A stretch of DNA of 40,530 bases, taken from contig JAFRNK010000060.1 of assembly GCA_017430225.1 (NCBI GenBank), positions 1-40,530 on the forward strand, written 5' to 3'. The position numbers were made by a program, and so were the translations under genes. How positions within the stretch are numbered: the first letter of the stretch is position 1; each line of letters begins with the position of its first letter. Below the pieces are notes generated by a model. The model saw nothing but the letters and a program-made list of their open reading frames with translations. It did no database searches and was not told where the DNA came from. Source of the stretch: Clostridia bacterium. Its GTDB lineage: Bacteria; Bacillota; Clostridia; Christensenellales; Aristaeellaceae. Shown here in pieces: positions 1 to 8,541 of this stretch.

Positions 1-120
1 AAACTGGCCAGGATATTGGGAGAAAATCCCTTTATTTCTCGCTATTTCAGCCGTTTATTCCGGTTTTTGATGGATATCTTGGAAGCTCAATACAAAATGG
101 CTCCAGCAACTGCTTGCTGA
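1..120 (+). CDS. possible C-terminal end of an upstream gene
   Basis: Frame 1 is open from the first base to a TGA at 118-120 and would give the last 39 residues of a protein; the start lies outside the window. The segment is rich in Arg, Phe, Leu and Ile and ends in ATAC. I do not recognise a family. A hairpin stem (92-131) overlaps the last codons and a second hairpin with a T-run follows at 142-166, which fits a plus-strand gene ending here. A transposase remnant is possible, given the repeat-like hairpins, but 39 open codons can also occur by chance. Confidence 0.3.
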   Translation, partial: KLARILGENPFISRYFSRLFRFLMDILEAQYKMAPATAC

Positions 121-166
121 AACCATTTTGTCTACGATCTGAAGGGGTTGTGCAACAACCCCTTTT
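92..166 (+). repeat. hairpin pair ending in a terminator-like stem
   Basis: The first hairpin pairs ACAAAATGG (92-100) with CCATTTTGT (123-131), with an inner CAGCAA/TTGCTG stem (104-109 with 114-119). The second pairs AAGGGGTTGT (142-151) with ACAACCCCTT (155-164) around a GCA loop and is followed by TT on the plus strand, so it can act as a terminator for a gene entering from the left. The same order, an AAATGG stem followed by GGGGTTGT-GCA-ACAACCCC, recurs at 31588-31636. Both copies also lie just downstream of a minus-strand gene (rsgA here). Confidence 0.7.
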
Positions 167-169
167 CAT

Positions 170-1222
170 TCAGTCATCCCTGTAGTTTTTGCTGTTTTGC
201 TTGATTTGCCGGCTGTATTTCGCGATGCTCTTTTTCCACTGCTCCTTTTCGCGCAGGAAGGACGTTTTATCGTCTGCGTATTTCGCTTCCGCCTTGAGGT
301 TGGAGTAGCTTTCCCAGCGTTCGCGGGACAGGCTGCCGTTTGCGAGCGCCGCCTTGATCGCGCAGCCCGGTTCGCTCTGGTGCCTGCAGTTGCTGAAGCG
401 GCAGTGCCCCAGGAATTGTTCGACGTCCGAAAACGCGTCGCCCAGCCCGGCGGAAACGTCCCACATCCCCAGTTCGCGCATGCCCGGCGTGTCAATGATC
501 ATGGCGCCGTTCGGCAGCATGATCATCTGCCGGTGGGTCGTGGTGTGCCGCCCCTTGCTGTCGTCCTCGCGGATTTCGCTGACGGCCATGATCTCTTCGC
601 CCGCGAGCGCGTTCACGAGGCTCGATTTGCCCACGCCGGAGGAACCGAGGAAGACGATCGTTTTCCCGGGCGCCGTATACGCGGCGAGGCTTTCGAGTCC
701 CGCCCCGGTTTTTGAGCTCACGGCGTGCACCGCCACGCCCGCCGCGAGGCGCTGCGCGATATGGAGATACTCCTGATACTCGTCAATAAGGTCTGCTTTC
801 GTCAGCACCACAACCGGCACAGCACCGGACTGCCATGCGAGGGTCAGGTACCGTTCGAGCCGCCTGGCGTTGAAATCGTGGTTCAGGGACTGCAGGATGA
901 ACACATAGTCGAAGTTGGCCGCGACTGCCTGTTCTCCGCGCCCCGGCGTGGGGTCTCTGCGGGAGAAGTAGGTCCTGCGCGGCAGGGTCCTGAGGATCTG
1001 GCTGTCGCCGGCGGGATTGTACTGGATCAGGACAAAGTCGCCGGCCGTCGGGAACTCCTCGAGCCCGCCGTAATACTCTTTTGTTTTCAGCCTGCCATAG
1101 GTTTCACCGTATTCGCAGGCCAGTGCGTACCGTTCTTTATGAACGGCGGTGATTCGTGCCGGAATGCCCTGGGCATGCTCCGGCATCATGTCTGGCGAAA
1201 AGCCATACTTCAATAAATCCAA
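170..1222 (-). CDS. rsgA: ribosome small subunit-dependent GTPase RsgA
   Basis: RsgA (YjeQ) is a circularly permuted GTPase that checks late 30S ribosome assembly. The 350-residue product has an N-terminal OB-fold region, then GTPase motifs in permuted order: TKAD (G4, 141-144), GSSGVGKSS (G1, 193-201), the Thr-rich GRHTTTH (G2, about 224-230) and DTPG (G3, 244-247). A C-terminal zinc site follows: C274, C279, H281, C287. Length and layout are normal for the family. The start is TTG at 1222, eight bases after GGAGGA (1236-1231); no ATG is as well placed. No clear promoter lies in the short gap to the terminator at 1256-1291, so expression may come from read-through or an unseen promoter. Confidence 0.95.
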   Translation of the reverse strand: MDLLKYGFSPDMMPEHAQGIPARITAVHKERYALACEYGETYGRLKTKEYYGGLEEFPTAGDFVLIQYNPAGDSQILRTLPRRTYFSRRDPTPGRGEQAVAANFDYVFILQSLNHDFNARRLERYLTLAWQSGAVPVVVLTKADLIDEYQEYLHIAQRLAAGVAVHAVSSKTGAGLESLAAYTAPGKTIVFLGSSGVGKSSLVNALAGEEIMAVSEIREDDSKGRHTTTHRQMIMLPNGAMIIDTPGMRELGMWDVSAGLGDAFSDVEQFLGHCRFSNCRHQSEPGCAIKAALANGSLSRERWESYSNLKAEAKYADDKTSFLREKEQWKKSIAKYSRQIKQNSKNYRDD

Positions 1223-1255
1223 TGCTGGAATCCTCCGTAAATCATTATTTGGAAT

Positions 1256-1291
1256 ACAAAAAACGCCGCTTCTCCGTTCAGGAGAAGCGGC
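1256..1291 (-). terminator. intrinsic terminator of the small gene (minus strand)
   Basis: GCCGCTTCTCC (1265-1275) pairs perfectly with GGAGAAGCGGC (1281-1291) around a five-base loop. Read on the minus strand, the 11-bp stem is followed by GTTTTTT, a standard intrinsic terminator. It lies 28 bases after the stop of the 24-codon gene and upstream of rsgA. Confidence 0.88.
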
Positions 1292-1318
1292 CGTGCAGCA
1301 CGAAAATAAATCCAGGAG

Positions 1319-1393
1319 TTACGCTTCCCTGAAACGCAGATATACAGTTGCCAGGTATACAATCGCCGTCTTTACATTCGTTATCTGCATCAT
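1319..1393 (-). CDS. 24-residue small protein with its own promoter and terminator
   Basis: A 24-codon reading frame begins ATGATG at 1393 and ends in TAA at 1321-1319. AGGAGG (1406-1401) lies seven bases before the first ATG. A promoter, TTGACA-N17-TATAGT, lies at 1453-1425, predicting a 5' leader of about 25 bases, and an intrinsic terminator ends the unit at 1256-1291, so the transcript would be about 160 bases. The peptide starts MMQITNVKTAIVYLATVY and ends LRFREA: a short hydrophobic stretch flanked by basic residues, which could sit at a membrane. No known family is recognised. Alternatives are a leader peptide for rsgA or a small RNA carrying a fortuitous frame. A longer 70-codon frame here (1278-1490) has no ribosome site and runs through the promoter. 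Confidence 0.65.
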   Translation of the reverse strand: MMQITNVKTAIVYLATVYLRFREA

Positions 1394-1424
1394 GGGAAGG
1401 CCTCCTTTCCTTTGGGATGTGTTT

Positions 1425-1453
1425 ACTATAATCCCTGTTTCGTCCCCTGTCAA
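1425..1453 (-). promoter_or_regulatory. promoter of the 24-codon gene
   Basis: On the minus strand TTGACA (1453-1448) and TATAGT (1430-1425) are separated by exactly 17 bases. The predicted transcript starts near 1418, about 25 bases before the small gene's first ATG. It is divergent from the plus-strand promoter at 1486-1512. Confidence 0.8.
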
Positions 1454-1485
1454 GGGGTTTCGTTGCTTTTGGCCCTTTCTGTCTG

Positions 1486-1512
1486 TTCAAACTGCGGATT
1501 TTATGGTAGAAT
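1486..1512 (+). promoter_or_regulatory. extended -10 promoter of the URO-D-type gene
   Basis: The sequence TATGGTAGAATAT holds an extended -10 (TGG then TAGAAT, 1507-1512). The upstream box is weak (TTCAAA at 1486-1491 with a 15-base spacer, or TGTTCA at 1484-1489 with 17). A near-identical TATGGTACAATAT precedes the gene at 4441. The leader to the start at 1565 is about 45 bases. Confidence 0.6.
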
Positions 1513-1564
1513 ATGCGGGAACACAGACCGGGACAGCTTAAACAACTGATATAGAGGAGAAACG

Positions 1565-2521
1565 ATGAATAAGAGGGAACGTGTCACCGCGGCTTTCAGG
1601 GGACAGGAGACCGACCGAGTGCCGGTGTGCATGTGGAAGCACGTGCCTCCGGAATACTGGGCGAACGACGATAAATTCGCGGAATACCAGGCGAAATTCC
1701 TGCGCGACACGGACGTCGACTTCATGAAACTGTCCGGGGACAAATACTTCGGCTGGCCCGCGCCGATCCTGCAGGGGCTTGAAAAAGCGGAAGACCTGTA
1801 CAGGATCCAGCCGCTCGGGGCGAATCACCCCTATATCCGCGGGCAGATCGAGCGCACGAAAAAGGTCGTGAAAGCGCTGGGCGGGGAATGTCCGGCGATT
1901 TACCTGATCTTCGTGCCGCTGTCCTGCATCCGGCTGCAGATCGGTTACCCGATGATGATGAAGCTGATCCGTGAGAATCCGGAAGCCATGAAATACGCCT
2001 GCCATGTCGTCGCGGAGGATGTGAAACTGCTCGTGCAGGGGATCATTCAGGAGTCCGGCGCGGACGGGATCTTCTACAGCGTGCAGAACGGCGAGAAGAG
2101 CCGTTTCACCGCTGAGGAGTACAGGGACTGGGTCATGCCCAGCGACAAGGAAGTGCTTGATTTCGCGAACGGCCTGAGCGACATGAACGCCATCCACTAC
2201 TGCGCGTGGGAAGAGGAGCCCAACCGGCTCTCCGTCTGGAAGGATTACAAGGCCCCGGTGGTCAGCTGGTCGCGCTACTTCGATATCATGGATATCGGGG
2301 AAGCGCGGGAGCACTTCGGCTGCACCGTATGGGGCGGATTCGACAACCGCCCGGGAACCTTCCTGTATACCGCCAGCCGGGACGAGCTGGAGAAGGAAAC
2401 GGAACGCCTGATCGCGCAGGGCGGGAAGCGGGGATACATCCTCGGTTCTGACTGCAGCATCCATAACGAACTGCCCGAAGAGCGCATCCGCTGGGTGGTC
2501 GAAGCCGCAAGAAAGGTTTAG
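1565..2521 (+). CDS. URO-D/MtaA-type methyltransferase family protein
   Basis: The 318-residue product belongs to the uroporphyrinogen decarboxylase superfamily. It starts with the typical NKRERVTAAFRGQETDRVPV segment (2-21) and ends with the family's SD-C-SIHN loop near 295-301. It carries H211-Y-C213 and C297, matching the HxC...C zinc ligands of the corrinoid-dependent methyltransferases (MtaA/MtbA class) rather than heme-pathway HemE. The likely role is therefore methyl transfer between a corrinoid protein and a thiol or demethylation of a small compound; the substrate is unknown, and no corrinoid protein gene is nearby. AGAGGAG lies just before the ATG. The ABC exporter follows after 90 bases and may be co-transcribed. 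Confidence 0.85.
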   Translation: MNKRERVTAAFRGQETDRVPVCMWKHVPPEYWANDDKFAEYQAKFLRDTDVDFMKLSGDKYFGWPAPILQGLEKAEDLYRIQPLGANHPYIRGQIERTKKVVKALGGECPAIYLIFVPLSCIRLQIGYPMMMKLIRENPEAMKYACHVVAEDVKLLVQGIIQESGADGIFYSVQNGEKSRFTAEEYRDWVMPSDKEVLDFANGLSDMNAIHYCAWEEEPNRLSVWKDYKAPVVSWSRYFDIMDIGEAREHFGCTVWGGFDNRPGTFLYTASRDELEKETERLIAQGGKRGYILGSDCSIHNELPEERIRWVVEAARKV

Positions 2522-2611
2522 TCTGTTATCAGTATGATCGTTGGCGTCCCTGTGTAAAGCGGCGATGGACGATATCGCAAAAAGCGGATCAACACAGACA
2601 GGAGGAAATAT

Positions 2612-4336
2612 ATGAGCACCAAAGAAGACAAAGCACTGCGCCGCCCCTTCTTGCAGGCGCTGTTCCGGGAAAACAGGTTCAATCTTTTGATGACGGTGAT
2701 TGCGGCGCTGCTCGCTGCCGTGGCAGAACTCGTGATCTCCTGGCTGATCAAAGAGGTAGCGGATCTCATCGCCGGTGACGGACATTACGGATTCAATACG
2801 CTCCTGATCATTGCGGGAGGCGGGTTTTTGCTGCTGATCCTTGGCGGGGCATTGGATTATTTTTTCCTTTCCGGTTTCCGCGCCAGGGCCATGAAGCAGT
2901 ACCGCGAATACGTCTTTGGCAGGCTGATGGAAAAAGGTATCCAGGCGTTTTCCGGCGAAAACAGCTCGCTCTATATCTCTGCTTTGTCGAACGACGTCAA
3001 CACGATCGAACAAGACTTCATCGGACGGCTGCAAGGTACACTGCAGGTGGGCATCGCGTTTGTCGGCGCCCTTGGCCTCATGCTCTGGTTCAGCCCGCTG
3101 CTGACGCTGATCGCAATCGGGTTCTCATTGCTGCCGATCATCGTTTCTGTCGTTCTGGGCAATCGGGCCGGGAAAGCGGAGAAAGCTGTTTCCGACAGGA
3201 AAGAAAGCTATACCGGCATGCTCAAGGACGCGCTGACGGGCTTTGCGGTGATCAAGAGTTTTAAGGCGGAGCGGAGCATTGCCAATATCCATGATAACAG
3301 CAACCGCGAGGTTGCCGCTGCCGCAGGCAAGCGCACAAAGGTCAATGTGCTTGTGCAGTATTCTTCCGAAATAGCCGGCGCGATGGTGCAGTTTGGCGTG
3401 TTCTTCGTCGGCGCCGCGCTTGCTCTTTCCGGCAGGGGGATCACCGCAGGCACAGTGCTCGTATTCGTGCAGCTTCTGAATTATATCCTTGGTCCTATCC
3501 AGGTCTTTCCCACTTTCTTTGCTGGTGTAAAGTCTTCCTTCAGCCTCATCGACAAGCTGGCCGCGGCGCTGAATAAGAATATCCCGGATGAGGGCGAGCA
3601 TATTGAGCCCAGACTCGCCGAGGGCATTTCTGTACGCGATCTCCGATTTTCCTATGAAGAAGACAAGACCGTACTGAACGATATCGATATGGATCTGCGT
3701 GCCGGCGGCTGTTATGCTCTCGTCGGCGGCTCTGGCAGCGGCAAATCGACCATCCTGAATCTGCTGATGGCGTCCTATCGGGATTATCAGGGCGAGATCC
3801 TCTATGACGGAAAGGAATTGAAAAAGGTTTCCCCGTCATCGCTGTACGATATTGTTTCCATCATCCAGCAGAATGTGTTTGTATTCAACAGCACCATCCG
3901 GGACAACATTACCATGTTCTCCGACTTCCCGAAGGAGGAGGTCGACCGGGCGGTGCGCATGTCCGGCCTGACAAAGCTGATCGGTGAAAAAGGCGAGGAT
4001 TATCTCTGCGGTGAGAACGGATCCGGACTCTCCGGCGGAGAGCGGCAGAGGATCTCCATTGCCAGAGCGCTGCTGAGGAAGACGCCGGTGCTGCTGGTGG
4101 ACGAAGCGACAGCGTCCCTGGATGCGGAGACTTCCTTTGAAGTGCTGGACGCGATCCTGAATCTGGACGGCTATACCCGGGTGATTGTGACCCATGATCT
4201 GGACGAGAACATCCTCCGCCGCTGCACCGGCCTGTTTACGCTGAAAAACGGCGTGGTGTCGGAGCAGGGGACCTTCGACGAGCTGATGGAACAGAAAGGG
4301 TACTTCTATTCGCTGTTCACCGTGTCCCAGCGGTGA
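2612..4336 (+). CDS. ABC exporter, fused permease and ATP-binding domains
   Basis: This is a 574-residue half-transporter of the multidrug/peptide/lipid exporter type, expected to dimerise in the cytoplasmic membrane. Residues 20-320 form the transmembrane domain with about six hydrophobic segments (for example 24-45, 62-86, 145-185, 258-295). The nucleotide-binding domain follows: Walker A GGSGSGKST (372-380), Q-loop Q420, signature LSGGE (473-477), Walker B VLLVDEAT (493-500) and H-loop H528. All catalytic residues are present. The start is set by AGGAGG (2600-2605), six bases before the ATG. No partner half-transporter is adjacent, so a homodimer is likely. An intrinsic terminator follows. 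The substrate cannot be told from sequence. Confidence 0.93.
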   Translation: MSTKEDKALRRPFLQALFRENRFNLLMTVIAALLAAVAELVISWLIKEVADLIAGDGHYGFNTLLIIAGGGFLLLILGGALDYFFLSGFRARAMKQYREYVFGRLMEKGIQAFSGENSSLYISALSNDVNTIEQDFIGRLQGTLQVGIAFVGALGLMLWFSPLLTLIAIGFSLLPIIVSVVLGNRAGKAEKAVSDRKESYTGMLKDALTGFAVIKSFKAERSIANIHDNSNREVAAAAGKRTKVNVLVQYSSEIAGAMVQFGVFFVGAALALSGRGITAGTVLVFVQLLNYILGPIQVFPTFFAGVKSSFSLIDKLAAALNKNIPDEGEHIEPRLAEGISVRDLRFSYEEDKTVLNDIDMDLRAGGCYALVGGSGSGKSTILNLLMASYRDYQGEILYDGKELKKVSPSSLYDIVSIIQQNVFVFNSTIRDNITMFSDFPKEEVDRAVRMSGLTKLIGEKGEDYLCGENGSGLSGGERQRISIARALLRKTPVLLVDEATASLDAETSFEVLDAILNLDGYTRVIVTHDLDENILRRCTGLFTLKNGVVSEQGTFDELMEQKGYFYSLFTVSQR

Positions 4337-4352
4337 TTGCCAGGAGCTTCTC

Positions 4353-4378
4353 AAGCCTCACTTCTGTGGGGCTTTTTT
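4353..4378 (+). terminator. intrinsic terminator after the ABC exporter
   Basis: AAGCCTCAC (4353-4361) pairs with GTGGGGCTT (4366-4374), with one G-T pair and a TTCT loop, and runs into six T (4373-4378). It closes the 1.5-4.3 kb unit. Confidence 0.85.
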
Positions 4379-4381
4379 CTA

Positions 4382-4410
4382 TGGAATTTTACGGCTGCCT
4401 ATGGTACAAT
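4382..4410 (+). promoter_or_regulatory. extended -10 promoter of the GNAT gene
   Basis: TACAAT (4405-4410) is preceded directly by TGG, and a weak -35 (TGGAAT, 4382-4387) lies 17 bases upstream. It sits immediately after the terminator at 4353-4378 and 30 bases before the start at 4441. Confidence 0.6.
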
Positions 4411-4440
4411 ATCCCGGAAATGACGGAAAAGGAGAATGGG

Positions 4441-5235
4441 ATGAATCAGGCGGATGTCATCAGGATCGCCATGGAACAGTCAGCCGTTGACTGCTCGTGT
4501 GCGCCTTCTGATTTTACGAAAAGTGAAAATGTCGTCACGGAATCGCTGGCCGCGGACGGAGCGCGGAAATACCTGAAGCTGCCGCATATCTGCGATCTGG
4601 TATCGTATGGCTCCAATGTGGTCGCCTGCTGCCGGGAGGACCTGATGCCCGGTGTCAGGCGGTTTGTCGATCAACTCCCCAACCCGGGCGCGTGCTTTGA
4701 AACGCCGGCGATCTACGCGCTGAACCGTGTGCTGGAAAAAGCGGACGCGAGAGTGTGCTTTATGGCGGCGTACTTCCTGCCGGACATCGAACAGGTGTTC
4801 AAGGCCGATTTGTCTTGCGCGTTTGAAACGCGGCTGCTGCACCAGGAGGATTTTGCGGAGCTTTACCTGCCCGAGTGGAGCAACGCGCTGTGCAAAGACC
4901 GAAAGCATCTGGACGTGCTGGGTGTCGGGGCGTACGACGGCGGGCTGCTGGTCGGGTTCGCCGCGTGCTCTGCCGACGGCGACGGCATGTGGCAGATCGG
5001 CGTCGACGTGCTGCCGGAATACAGGCGGCGGGGGATTGCGTCCGCCCTGACCAACCGCCTGGCGCGGGCGATTTTTGAGCGGGAGAAGGTGCCCTTCTAC
5101 TGCGCGGCCTGGTCGAACGTCAAATCCGTCAAGAACGCTCTGCGCAGCGGTTTCCGCCCCGGCTGGGCGGAAATCACCGCCAAGAGCAATCAGTTTATTG
5201 CCGAGACCTTCGGGAAAACCGGCGACATGATTTGA
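4441..5235 (+). CDS. GNAT family N-acetyltransferase
   Basis: The 264-residue product has its GNAT fold in the C-terminal half. Motif A, which binds acetyl-CoA, is visible as QIGVDVLPEYRRRGIAS (185-201), followed by a helix and the usual late AAWSN/KNALRSGFRP segment (222-240). The N-terminal 130 residues are less conserved and have several Cys. The acceptor is unknown. The start is the ATG at 4441, behind AAAGGAG; the frame is open to 4333 but that region holds the terminator and promoter. The UvrA-like gene begins 19 bases downstream, indicating an operon. Confidence 0.85.
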   Translation: MNQADVIRIAMEQSAVDCSCAPSDFTKSENVVTESLAADGARKYLKLPHICDLVSYGSNVVACCREDLMPGVRRFVDQLPNPGACFETPAIYALNRVLEKADARVCFMAAYFLPDIEQVFKADLSCAFETRLLHQEDFAELYLPEWSNALCKDRKHLDVLGVGAYDGGLLVGFAACSADGDGMWQIGVDVLPEYRRRGIASALTNRLARAIFEREKVPFYCAAWSNVKSVKNALRSGFRPGWAEITAKSNQFIAETFGKTGDMI

Positions 5236-5254
5236 TCAGAAGGAAGTTGAACGT

Positions 5255-7738
5255 ATGGATCAGCCGAAGAAAATCGAAGTCAGGGGGGCGCGCGTCCATA
5301 ACCTGAAGAACATAAATGTGGATATTCCACTCCACGGCATCGTCGGCATCGCGGGCGTATCCGGCTCGGGAAAGTCGTCGCTCGCCCTGGGCGTATTGTA
5401 CGCGGAAGGTTCGAGAAGGTATCTGGAATCCCTGTCAACCTATACCAGGAGGCGGATGACGCAGGCGTCCAGGGCCGATGTGGACGAGGTTTTGTACGTA
5501 CCCGCGTCCCTTGCGCTGCACCAGCGGCCGGGCGTACCGGGGATCCGGTCGACCTTCGGCACCGGTACGGAGTTGCTCAACAGTCTGCGCCTGATGTTTT
5601 CCCGGCTTTCCTCCCACCGGTGCCCGAACGGCCACTATGTGAAGCCGGGTTTTCAGGTGGCGCTGATGCAGGAAATCGTCTGCCCGGAATGCGGAGAGCG
5701 TTTTTACGGCCCCGGCGCGGAAGAACTCGCGTTCAACTCCCAGGGCGCCTGCAAATGCTGCGGAGGCACCGGCATGGTCAGAACCGTGGACCGGAGCACG
5801 CTGGTCCCGGACGAGAGCATTTCCATCGACGACGGCGCGGTCGCGCCGTGGAATTCCTTGATGTGGTCGCTGATGACTGACGTCTGCAGGGCCATGGGCG
5901 TGCGGACGAATATCCCTTTCAGGGACCTGACAGACCGGGAAAAAGAGATCGTCTATGACGGCCCGATGGAGAAAAAGCACATCTTTTACCGGCCGAAAAA
6001 GGCAGACACGGCGACGGCCGGGGAAATGGACTTCACTTATTACAGCGCGACGGCGACGGTGCTGAATGCCCTGAACAAGGTAAAAGACGAAAAGGGCATG
6101 AAACGCGTAGAGAAATTCCTCAAAGAGGATGTCTGCCCGGAGTGCCGCGGCACGCGGCTGTCCGATGAAGCGAGGGCGCCGAGGCTGAGGGGGATATCCC
6201 TGGACCAGGCCTGCGAAATGACGCTGAAGGATTCCGTCGAATGGGTGCGGGAGGTGCCGGCGACCCTCCCGGAGGAGATGCGTCCGATGGCGCAGAACAT
6301 CTGCGAATCCTATCTGGAGGTCGCGGCGCGCCTGATGGAGCTCGGCCTCGGTTATCTAACGCTGGACCGGGCTGCATCTACACTGTCGACCGGCGAGCGG
6401 CAGCGGATGCAGCTGGCCCGCGCGGTGCGCAACAGGACGACCGGCGTCCTGTATGTCCTGGACGAACCGTCCATCGGACTGCATCCGGCCAACATCATCG
6501 GCCTGAACGGGGTCATGCACGACCTCGTAAGGGACGGGAATTCCGTCCTCCTGGTCGATCACGACACGCAGATCCTGAAGGAATCGGACTGGCTCATCGA
6601 GATGGGGCCGGAAGCCGGGGAAAAGGGCGGTACCGTCATCGCCGAAGGCACTGTGGAGGAGATCGAAAAGAGCGACGTCTCCGTCATCGGGAAATACCTG
6701 TCCGGGAAGCAGAACCCGGCCAGGCGCGGCACAGGAAACAGCGCTTTTGCGAATGGCGAAATCCGGATGGAAACGGATTGTATCCATACCGTCAGGCCGC
6801 TTTCGGTGCGCATCCCGAAGAACGGACTGACGGTCGTAACAGGCGTGTCGGGCTCGGGCAAGACGACCCTGATCCTGGAAAGCCTCGTGCCGGCGCTGGA
6901 TGCCGTCTGCAGCGGCAAAAAGCTGCCGGAGCATGTGAAATCCATCCAGGCGGAAGGCATCAGGTACGTCAAGCTGATCGACGCGACGCCGATCGGGATC
7001 AACGTGCGGTCTACGATCGCGACCTATGCGAACGTCCATGACGAGCTTCGGAAGATTTACGCGCGGACCAAAGCCGCGAAACAGTACAGGTACAATGCCG
7101 GGGACTTTTCCTATAATACCGGTTCGCTGCGCTGTCCGGTCTGCGACGGGACAGGACAGATTTCCCTGGATGTGCAGTTCCTGCCGGACGTGGACATCCC
7201 CTGTCCGGACTGCCGCGGCTCGCGGTATTCGAAGGACGCCAAGAAAATACGTTATCGGAACAAATCCGGCGAGGAGCTCTCCCTGCCGGAGCTCATGGAC
7301 AAGGACGTCAATACCGCGCTCGGCTTTTGCGGTGAGATGAATACCGTGAGGCCGAGGCTGGAAATCCTGCGTGACCTTGGGCTCGGCTATCTCACGCTGG
7401 GCGAAGAAACGCCGGGGCTGTCAGGCGGAGAGGCGCAGCGGCTGAAGCTGGCGTCTGAAATGGGCAGGCAGCAGGACGACTCGGTGTTCGTGTTCGACGA
7501 GCCGACCATCGGGCTGCATCCGAAGGACGTGGAAACGCTGCTGAACGTTTTCCAGACGCTGATCGACCACGGCGCGACCGTCATCGTCATTGAGCATGAC
7601 CTGGACGTCATCCGCGCTGCCGACTACGTCATCGATATGGGGCCGGGCGGCGGCGAGGACGGCGGCAGGATCGTCGCGTGCGGAACGCCGGAAGAAATCA
7701 GGGCCTGCGCTGAAAGCGTCACGGGGCGGTTCATATAA
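5255..7738 (+). CDS. UvrA-like ABC ATPase (short, UvrA2/DrrC type)
   Basis: UvrA proteins bind damaged DNA through two ABC modules held by zinc modules. This 827-residue protein has both: Walker [10 protein letters not shown] (34-42) and GVSGSGKTT (about 530-538), signatures LSTGE (about 377) and LSGGE (about 722), and Walker [11 protein letters not shown] and [10 protein letters not shown]. Zinc-type Cys pairs appear as CPEC...CKCC (about 140-170), CPEC (about 294) and CPVC...CPDC (about 629-652). It is over 100 residues shorter than housekeeping UvrA (about 940), as in class II UvrA and drug-resistance homologues such as DrrC, some of which lack the UvrB-binding insert. With no uvrB or uvrC nearby, a resistance or accessory repair role is more likely than general excision repair; this is inference. 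Confidence 0.9.
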   Translation: MDQPKKIEVRGARVHNLKNINVDIPLHGIVGIAGVSGSGKSSLALGVLYAEGSRRYLESLSTYTRRRMTQASRADVDEVLYVPASLALHQRPGVPGIRSTFGTGTELLNSLRLMFSRLSSHRCPNGHYVKPGFQVALMQEIVCPECGERFYGPGAEELAFNSQGACKCCGGTGMVRTVDRSTLVPDESISIDDGAVAPWNSLMWSLMTDVCRAMGVRTNIPFRDLTDREKEIVYDGPMEKKHIFYRPKKADTATAGEMDFTYYSATATVLNALNKVKDEKGMKRVEKFLKEDVCPECRGTRLSDEARAPRLRGISLDQACEMTLKDSVEWVREVPATLPEEMRPMAQNICESYLEVAARLMELGLGYLTLDRAASTLSTGERQRMQLARAVRNRTTGVLYVLDEPSIGLHPANIIGLNGVMHDLVRDGNSVLLVDHDTQILKESDWLIEMGPEAGEKGGTVIAEGTVEEIEKSDVSVIGKYLSGKQNPARRGTGNSAFANGEIRMETDCIHTVRPLSVRIPKNGLTVVTGVSGSGKTTLILESLVPALDAVCSGKKLPEHVKSIQAEGIRYVKLIDATPIGINVRSTIATYANVHDELRKIYARTKAAKQYRYNAGDFSYNTGSLRCPVCDGTGQISLDVQFLPDVDIPCPDCRGSRYSKDAKKIRYRNKSGEELSLPELMDKDVNTALGFCGEMNTVRPRLEILRDLGLGYLTLGEETPGLSGGEAQRLKLASEMGRQQDDSVFVFDEPTIGLHPKDVETLLNVFQTLIDHGATVIVIEHDLDVIRAADYVIDMGPGGGEDGGRIVACGTPEEIRACAESVTGRFI

Positions 7739-7827
7739 GGGTTCCGCTTGTGAAAAACGGGAATGGCAGGCAGAGCTGAAATCCAGGAATACGGACGGAA
7801 ACTGCATGGACGATTCGGGTGGTACGG

Positions 7828-8541
7828 ATGCTGGACGACAAAGGATTTGATTTATGGGCGGACGGGTATGACCGGACCGTCGGCGTATCCGACGAGGAGA
7901 ATACCTATCCGTTTGCCGGATACAAAAAGGTTCTCGGCGGGATCTATCAGACTGTCATGGAAAAGCGTGACGCCGTTGTGCTGGATCTCGGCTTTGGAAC
8001 CGGGGCTCTCACGGCGAAACTGTACGAAAACGGCTGCACTGTATATGGACAGGATTTTTCGGCAAGAATGATCGAACTGGCTTCTGAAAAAATGTCAGGC
8101 GCGCACCTTTATCAGGGGGATTTTTCGAAGGGACTGGCAGAAGAACTGCAGAACATGCGCTATGATTTTATTGTGGCCACTTATTCACTGCACCACCTGG
8201 ACGACGAACAGAAGGTCTGGTTTCTGAACATCCTGCTGGAGCGACTGAATGATGACGGGAAAATCCTCATCGGGGACGTTGCCTTCAGTACCCGTGAAGA
8301 GCTGGACCGTTGCCGGCGCGAAGTCGGGGATGAGTGGGATGAGGATGAGATTTATTTTGTCGTTGATGAAATGAAGCGGGCGTTTCCCAATCTTGTCTAT
8401 CAGCCTGTTTCATATTGTTCCGGGATTCTGGCACTGACCAGACAGCCGGCGGGAGAGAAAGGTATTTTCGGCGCAGTTCCGGCGGGAAGAACGGTATGCC
8501 TGTCTGAAGAAGAAAAGGGGCGGATCCATGGACTTGTTTGA
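7828..8541 (+). CDS. class I SAM-dependent methyltransferase
   Basis: The 237-residue product has a Rossmann methyltransferase core: motif I VVLDLGFGTG (about residues 47-56), an acidic D at the end of the next strand (VYGQDFS), and a YDFIVATYSLHHL motif IV region. The N-terminal DLWADGYDRTVG signature is typical of small-molecule methyltransferases in Bacillota. The ATG at 7828 is chosen; GTG at 7819 is a possible alternative and both have weak ribosome sites. The last 30 residues go beyond the usual family end and the gene overlaps the start of sdaAB by 14 bases, suggesting translational coupling. The substrate is unknown. Confidence 0.83.
   Translation: MLDDKGFDLWADGYDRTVGVSDEENTYPFAGYKKVLGGIYQTVMEKRDAVVLDLGFGTGALTAKLYENGCTVYGQDFSARMIELASEKMSGAHLYQGDFSKGLAEELQNMRYDFIVATYSLHHLDDEQKVWFLNILLERLNDDGKILIGDVAFSTREELDRCRREVGDEWDEDEIYFVVDEMKRAFPNLVYQPVSYCSGILALTRQPAGEKGIFGAVPAGRTVCLSEEEKGRIHGLV

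Noticed and set aside
142-164. Integron attC-type site
   Set aside because: The stem lacks the core-site consensus and unpaired extra bases of attC, and no integrase is nearby.
1278-1490. 70-codon minus-strand frame covering the small gene
   Set aside because: It starts upstream of the promoter found at 1425-1453, has no ribosome site and ends in the terminator stem. The 24-codon frame in another phase is better supported.
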